Of a stretch of 64,000 nt of DNA, positions 61,097 through 64,000 are shown piece after piece (the stretch's first letter is position 1; each line of letters starts with the position of its first letter). Both the position numbers and the translations under genes were made by a program. The stretch is from the NCBI GenBank assembly GCA_913055905.1, contig CAJXLB010000001.1, positions 806,001 to 870,000 on the forward strand, read 5' to 3'. This DNA comes from an uncultured Winogradskyella sp. Lineage in GTDB: Bacteria > Bacteroidota > Bacteroidia > Flavobacteriales > Flavobacteriaceae. The notes under the pieces were generated by a model, which worked only from the letters and a program-made list of their open reading frames with translations, searched no databases and was not told the DNA's origin.

Positions 61097-61615
61097 ATGA
61101 GAACTAAACATTACGAAAATAGAGTTAAAGGATTAGGAAAGTTAAAAACATATCTTAGCGACATAGCTATTGTTATGCTTGCTACACGATTGGATAAAAG
61201 CCCAGTGAATATTTGCCCTATGGCATTCCAAGAGATTGATGACCAAGGGGATTTATGGTTTGTAACACATAAAAATAGTGATCACTTTGAAGACATTCAA
61301 AATGATAATAGAGTGCAGCTTATAGCTTCTAACACGGACAAGGGAACATATCTCTCTATATATGGCAATGCTACCCATGTCTATTCAAAAGATAAGCTTA
61401 ATGAATTTTGGGGACCTTTTCTAAAGCGATGGTTTCAGGATAAGGACGATCCTAATTTGGCCCTTCTAAATGTCAATGTGGAAACCGTGAAATACTGGGA
61501 TATAAAAAATGATATCACAGAAACTATTGTAGAGGTTTCGAATGGCCAATTTTCCGGTCATGTTATGAATTTGGGAGAAACAGGACTTATAAATCTACAA
61601 TACCATATTGAATAA
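61097..61615 (+). CDS. Pyridoxamine-5'-phosphate-oxidase-fold general stress protein
   Basis: A 172-residue split-barrel protein of the general-stress-protein-26 type. LSDIAIVMLATRLDKSPVNICPMAFQEIDDQGDLWFVTHKNSDHFEDIQNDNRVQL covers the flavin-binding core; the C-terminal part ends in SGHVMNLGETG. Such proteins bind FMN, FAD or F420. It follows the Csp-like gene closely, in a small stress operon. Confidence 0.88.
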   Translation: MRTKHYENRVKGLGKLKTYLSDIAIVMLATRLDKSPVNICPMAFQEIDDQGDLWFVTHKNSDHFEDIQNDNRVQLIASNTDKGTYLSIYGNATHVYSKDKLNEFWGPFLKRWFQDKDDPNLALLNVNVETVKYWDIKNDITETIVEVSNGQFSGHVMNLGETGLINLQYHIE

Positions 61616-61701
61616 GACACAGATATACATTTAAACGTTACATGATAAAAGTCTTGGCACCATTAAAGTAACAAGGCTTTTCTTTCAAATGTTCTATATG
61701 C

Positions 61702-62733
61702 TTAGGCCTTCACAGCAGCTCTGCGTTGGTGGTCCTGATAATTCTTGGGACTGCAGTTATATTTCTTTTTAAAGATTTTTGAAAAATAACTTCTACTTGT
61801 AAGACCGATGGAATAAACAATTTCGGAAATGTTTAAATCAGTGGTTCTAATCATTTTTTCGGCTTTTTCAACCCTTACGTTTCTAATGTAGTCGGACACT
61901 GTTCTATTATGAAGAATTTTAAACCCTTCCTGAAGTTTTGCTGGTGACAATGCAGTTTTTCTACTTATAACCTCTAAGCTGTAAGGTCTTTCAGGATAGT
62001 TTTGTATAAATTCTGCAAACTCTTTCACTGTAGCCATTTCATCAACTGATAAAGAACCGGTTTTGTTTTTAAGGTTTGCCAAATCTTTCTTGTGTTGGTC
62101 AATCTCCAAACCAAGAATGGTAAATACAATGCCCTTGGTTAAAAGACGTCTCACCAAGCCCTCTTGTTTAATGGCGTTTAGTTGTTTAATACGTTCTGCA
62201 ATAGTCAAATTGTATGAGCCAATATAGTAATAGGAGGAAGACCCATTATTTGGCATAAAGGTTTGCAGCAAACGCTCCCGTAAAATAAGGTCGTTTTCTC
62301 GTTCTTTTTCTACAGCTCGTGTATTAACCATTATAACTGAAGTGCAAACACGTTGATTTTTCTTAAAAATTAAACCCGTATTTTGAGGTGGCTCATTAGA
62401 GAAAATACCCGTTTGGAATTGCTCTAAATTGTGCTTGGCATCCTTGTCCTTAAAATTGAAGGTCAAATGACCCTGTGTTACATAAATAAAGTAAATGGGA
62501 TTCACGTCCAAGGCATTATATTCAAAGCAAAGGTCTTCTTTTGGCCTGATGTCAAAATCAATAAAAGAAATATTCTTATTGATGGAAGAACCAATGATTT
62601 CACCTTGAAATTTATTGTTATTAACATTTAAGGAATATTCTTTATTTAAAATGTTTAAAACTCCTCCAAGCTCTTGTTGTAAATTATTGAATAGTACTTC
62701 TATTTTGTTTGCGTTTAATGAAATATTGTGCAT
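61702..62733 (-). CDS. AraC-family transcriptional regulator
   Basis: A 343-residue regulator. The C-terminal ~100 residues hold two helix-turn-helices of the AraC type: SLEVISRKTALSPAKLQEGFKIL and LNISEIVYSIGLTSRSYFSKIFKKKYNCSPKNYQDH. The N-terminal ~240 residues are a sensor domain of unknown specificity. It is convergent with the PNPOx-like gene (86-nt gap), so the stress genes or the histidine kinase nearby are candidate targets. Confidence 0.92.
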   Translation of the reverse strand: MHNISLNANKIEVLFNNLQQELGGVLNILNKEYSLNVNNNKFQGEIIGSSINKNISFIDFDIRPKEDLCFEYNALDVNPIYFIYVTQGHLTFNFKDKDAKHNLEQFQTGIFSNEPPQNTGLIFKKNQRVCTSVIMVNTRAVEKERENDLILRERLLQTFMPNNGSSSYYYIGSYNLTIAERIKQLNAIKQEGLVRRLLTKGIVFTILGLEIDQHKKDLANLKNKTGSLSVDEMATVKEFAEFIQNYPERPYSLEVISRKTALSPAKLQEGFKILHNRTVSDYIRNVRVEKAEKMIRTTDLNISEIVYSIGLTSRSYFSKIFKKKYNCSPKNYQDHQRRAAVKA

Positions 62734-62921
62734 AATGTTGATAGTTTAGTTCTGTTGTAGTAATAAGATGCCATTATTACTTGGATTAGGTGTTATACAA
62801 TTGCAGTTTAATCTTGCACTATTACACTTTATGAAAGAATTAGTGCATTTTTTTTAGCCTTTTTAGAAGTTATAATGCAGATTTGGCCAAGAAATGTTTT
62901 AATAGCCTAGAGAATAGTACT

Positions 62922-64000
62922 TTATTGCACAGGTAAGAAAATGGTAAAGGTAGCGCCTTTTCCCAGAGTGCTATTGGCGAGTATATGTCCTTTATGATTC
63001 TCAACTATTTTTTTGCAAATAGCTAAGCCTATACCGGTGCCTTCATATTCGTCGCGTTGATGAAGTCTTTCAAACAGCTTGAAAATTTGATCCTTATACA
63101 ATGGGTCAAATCCAATGCCATTATCTTTAATTTCTAGGAAATGATAGTGGCGATGTCTTTTATTAAATGCCTCTTTTATCGCCGTTTTGGATAATTGCTT
63201 TGAGGAAATTTCAATGGTGCAATTTCCATTCGGATTTCTGTATTTAATAGCGTTACTAATAATGTTTGCAAATAGTTGTTCCATTTGAAAAGGAATACCC
63301 TTAAGCCTTGGTAGATTTTTATAATCAATAGTTACATTGTCATCATGTAACTCCTCAGGCAAGTCTGAAATGATGCCATCGATGATGTCGTTTAAATTAA
63401 CTTCCGTTAACATCTCATTTTGATTGCTTAGTCTTGAGTATGATAACAGATACTTTATGAGGGTTTGCATTCTGTTGGCGGCATTAGCCACTCTCTTAAA
63501 GTATAATGTTCCCTTTTCAGATAAACGTTGGGCTTCGATTTCTAGAATTCTGGAAATAAAAAGCTGGATTTTACGTGTAGGTTCTTGCAGGTCATGGCTT
63601 ACCACACGGTTAAATGATTCTAGCTCTTGGTTAATACGTTCCAGGGCCATATTCTTATCCCGTAGTTTCTTGTTTACAAGTACATCGTTGGTAATGTCTC
63701 TTACTACACCAATAGAAACGGGACGTTCCTTTCTGTAGCTGCGTTGGGAGTTTAAATATAGATGCTTAATGTGCCCTTCCTTGGTAATAACCCTATAAGC
63801 ATGTACATCTGAATGGCCTTCTTCCTTGGTCTGTAGTTGCATTTTTTCGTACAAATCACGGTCCTCTGGATGTATAAGGCTTTTATATTTTTCGTGAGTC
63901 ATGGTAAAGGCGTTAGGCTCGTAACCTAAGATGCGGAAAAAATTATCCGAGACTATGGCTTCTCCTGAATCCAAATACCAGATATAACTACCAATTTTGG
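62922..64000 (-). CDS. PAS-domain sensor histidine kinase (5' end outside window)
   Basis: The frame is open to the window edge, so the N-terminus is missing; the visible ~359 residues begin inside a PAS domain (KIGSYIWYLDSGEAIVSDNFFRILGYEPNAF). A second PAS/PAC-type segment (HIKHLYLNSQRSYRKERPVSIGVVRDIT) follows, then the DHp helix with the phospho-acceptor His in VVSHDLQEPTRKI, and the ATPase domain: NIISNAIKYRNPNG (N box), DNGIGFDPLYK (G1) and EGTGIGLAICKKIVENHKG (G2). No receiver domain or partner regulator is seen within the window. Confidence 0.93.
   Translation of the reverse strand, partial: KIGSYIWYLDSGEAIVSDNFFRILGYEPNAFTMTHEKYKSLIHPEDRDLYEKMQLQTKEEGHSDVHAYRVITKEGHIKHLYLNSQRSYRKERPVSIGVVRDITNDVLVNKKLRDKNMALERINQELESFNRVVSHDLQEPTRKIQLFISRILEIEAQRLSEKGTLYFKRVANAANRMQTLIKYLLSYSRLSNQNEMLTEVNLNDIIDGIISDLPEELHDDNVTIDYKNLPRLKGIPFQMEQLFANIISNAIKYRNPNGNCTIEISSKQLSKTAIKEAFNKRHRHYHFLEIKDNGIGFDPLYKDQIFKLFERLHQRDEYEGTGIGLAICKKIVENHKGHILANSTLGKGATFTIFLPVQ

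Noticed and set aside
53262-62733. A transferred genomic island
   Set aside because: Genes here are mixed stress and transport functions, but base composition looks like the rest and no integration signs are present.
1-64000. Mobile elements, prophage, CRISPR arrays, tRNA and rRNA genes
   Set aside because: No transposase, integrase, phage structural gene, repeat-spacer pattern, tRNA cloverleaf or rRNA sequence was seen.

Overview
The window looks like a stretch of chromosome from a member of the Flavobacteriaceae (Bacteroidota), probably aquatic or marine. The evidence is AT-rich DNA; almost no Shine-Dalgarno sequences; several promoter-like sites matching the Bacteroidota pattern TTG-N17..21-TAnnTTTG; a short RpoD of the Bacteroidota type; and protein families typical of the group (TIGR04282/TIGR04283 arsenosugar glycosyltransferases, Csp-like and DUF4136 proteins, a mevalonate pathway, a UbiA-type geranylgeranylglycerol-phosphate prenyltransferase). 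I saw no insertion sequence, prophage, CRISPR array, rRNA or tRNA. Genes are densely packed in operons, many with overlaps of 1-13 nt.

Layout. 1-2 kb: the 3' end of a large unknown protein converges with an HD-domain/Pycsar-effector-like membrane protein. 2.2-7.1 kb: a redox operon of SelO AMPylase, an alpha/beta-hydrolase-OsmC fusion, and the ergothioneine enzymes EgtB and EgtD, followed by a 1235-residue phosphoesterase lipoprotein with a C-terminal outer-membrane barrel. 13-17.9 kb: mevalonate decarboxylase and kinase, a 33-residue membrane peptide, a UbiA prenyltransferase, a nitrilase and an rRNA pseudouridine synthase. 17.9-22.8 kb: a long, possibly structured leader precedes arginine decarboxylase, agmatinase and a deoxyhypusine-synthase-like enzyme (probably homospermidine formation), then an acidic protein and an RMD1/DUF155 protein. 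23.3-29.7 kb (minus): three envelope glycosyltransferases (DPM-like, CesA-like, GT-C), then a polyferredoxin and its FAD oxidoreductase partner. 29.8-33.2 kb: a GH113-like lipoprotein, a PP1-like phosphatase and a CarboxypepD_reg-like protein.

33.3-39.1 kb (minus) is the most distinctive locus: an arsenosugar operon encoding a peroxidase-like AhpD protein, the radical-SAM protein ArsS, a rhodanese, a TIGR04282 glycosyltransferase, purine nucleoside phosphorylase, arsenite methyltransferase ArsM, a DUF547 protein and a TIGR04283 glycosyltransferase. A plausible route is methylation of arsenite by ArsM, adenosylation by ArsS, removal of adenine by the phosphorylase, and glycosyl transfer. 39.3-45.5 kb: a nucleoside deaminase, an alanine-racemase-like enzyme, an SSS symporter, rpsU, rpoD, a GNAT protein, a small ORF and an XRE regulator. 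45.5-48.5 kb: a candidate small RNA with its own promoter, a palindromic operator and a terminator, then metX and metY under a clear SAM-I riboswitch. 48.6-52.9 kb: PEP carboxylase, and glnK-amtB on the other strand.

53-64 kb carries transporters and stress proteins: a formate/nitrite channel, a TspO-like protein, YihY, an APC permease, a peroxiredoxin-like protein, a cysteine-less ArsC-like protein, DUF4136, a DJ-1/PfpI protein, a cysteine-rich copper-storage-like protein and a PNPOx-like protein, then an AraC regulator and a PAS histidine kinase cut by the window end.

Functions are assigned from recognised motifs and remembered family resemblance. No database search was run.
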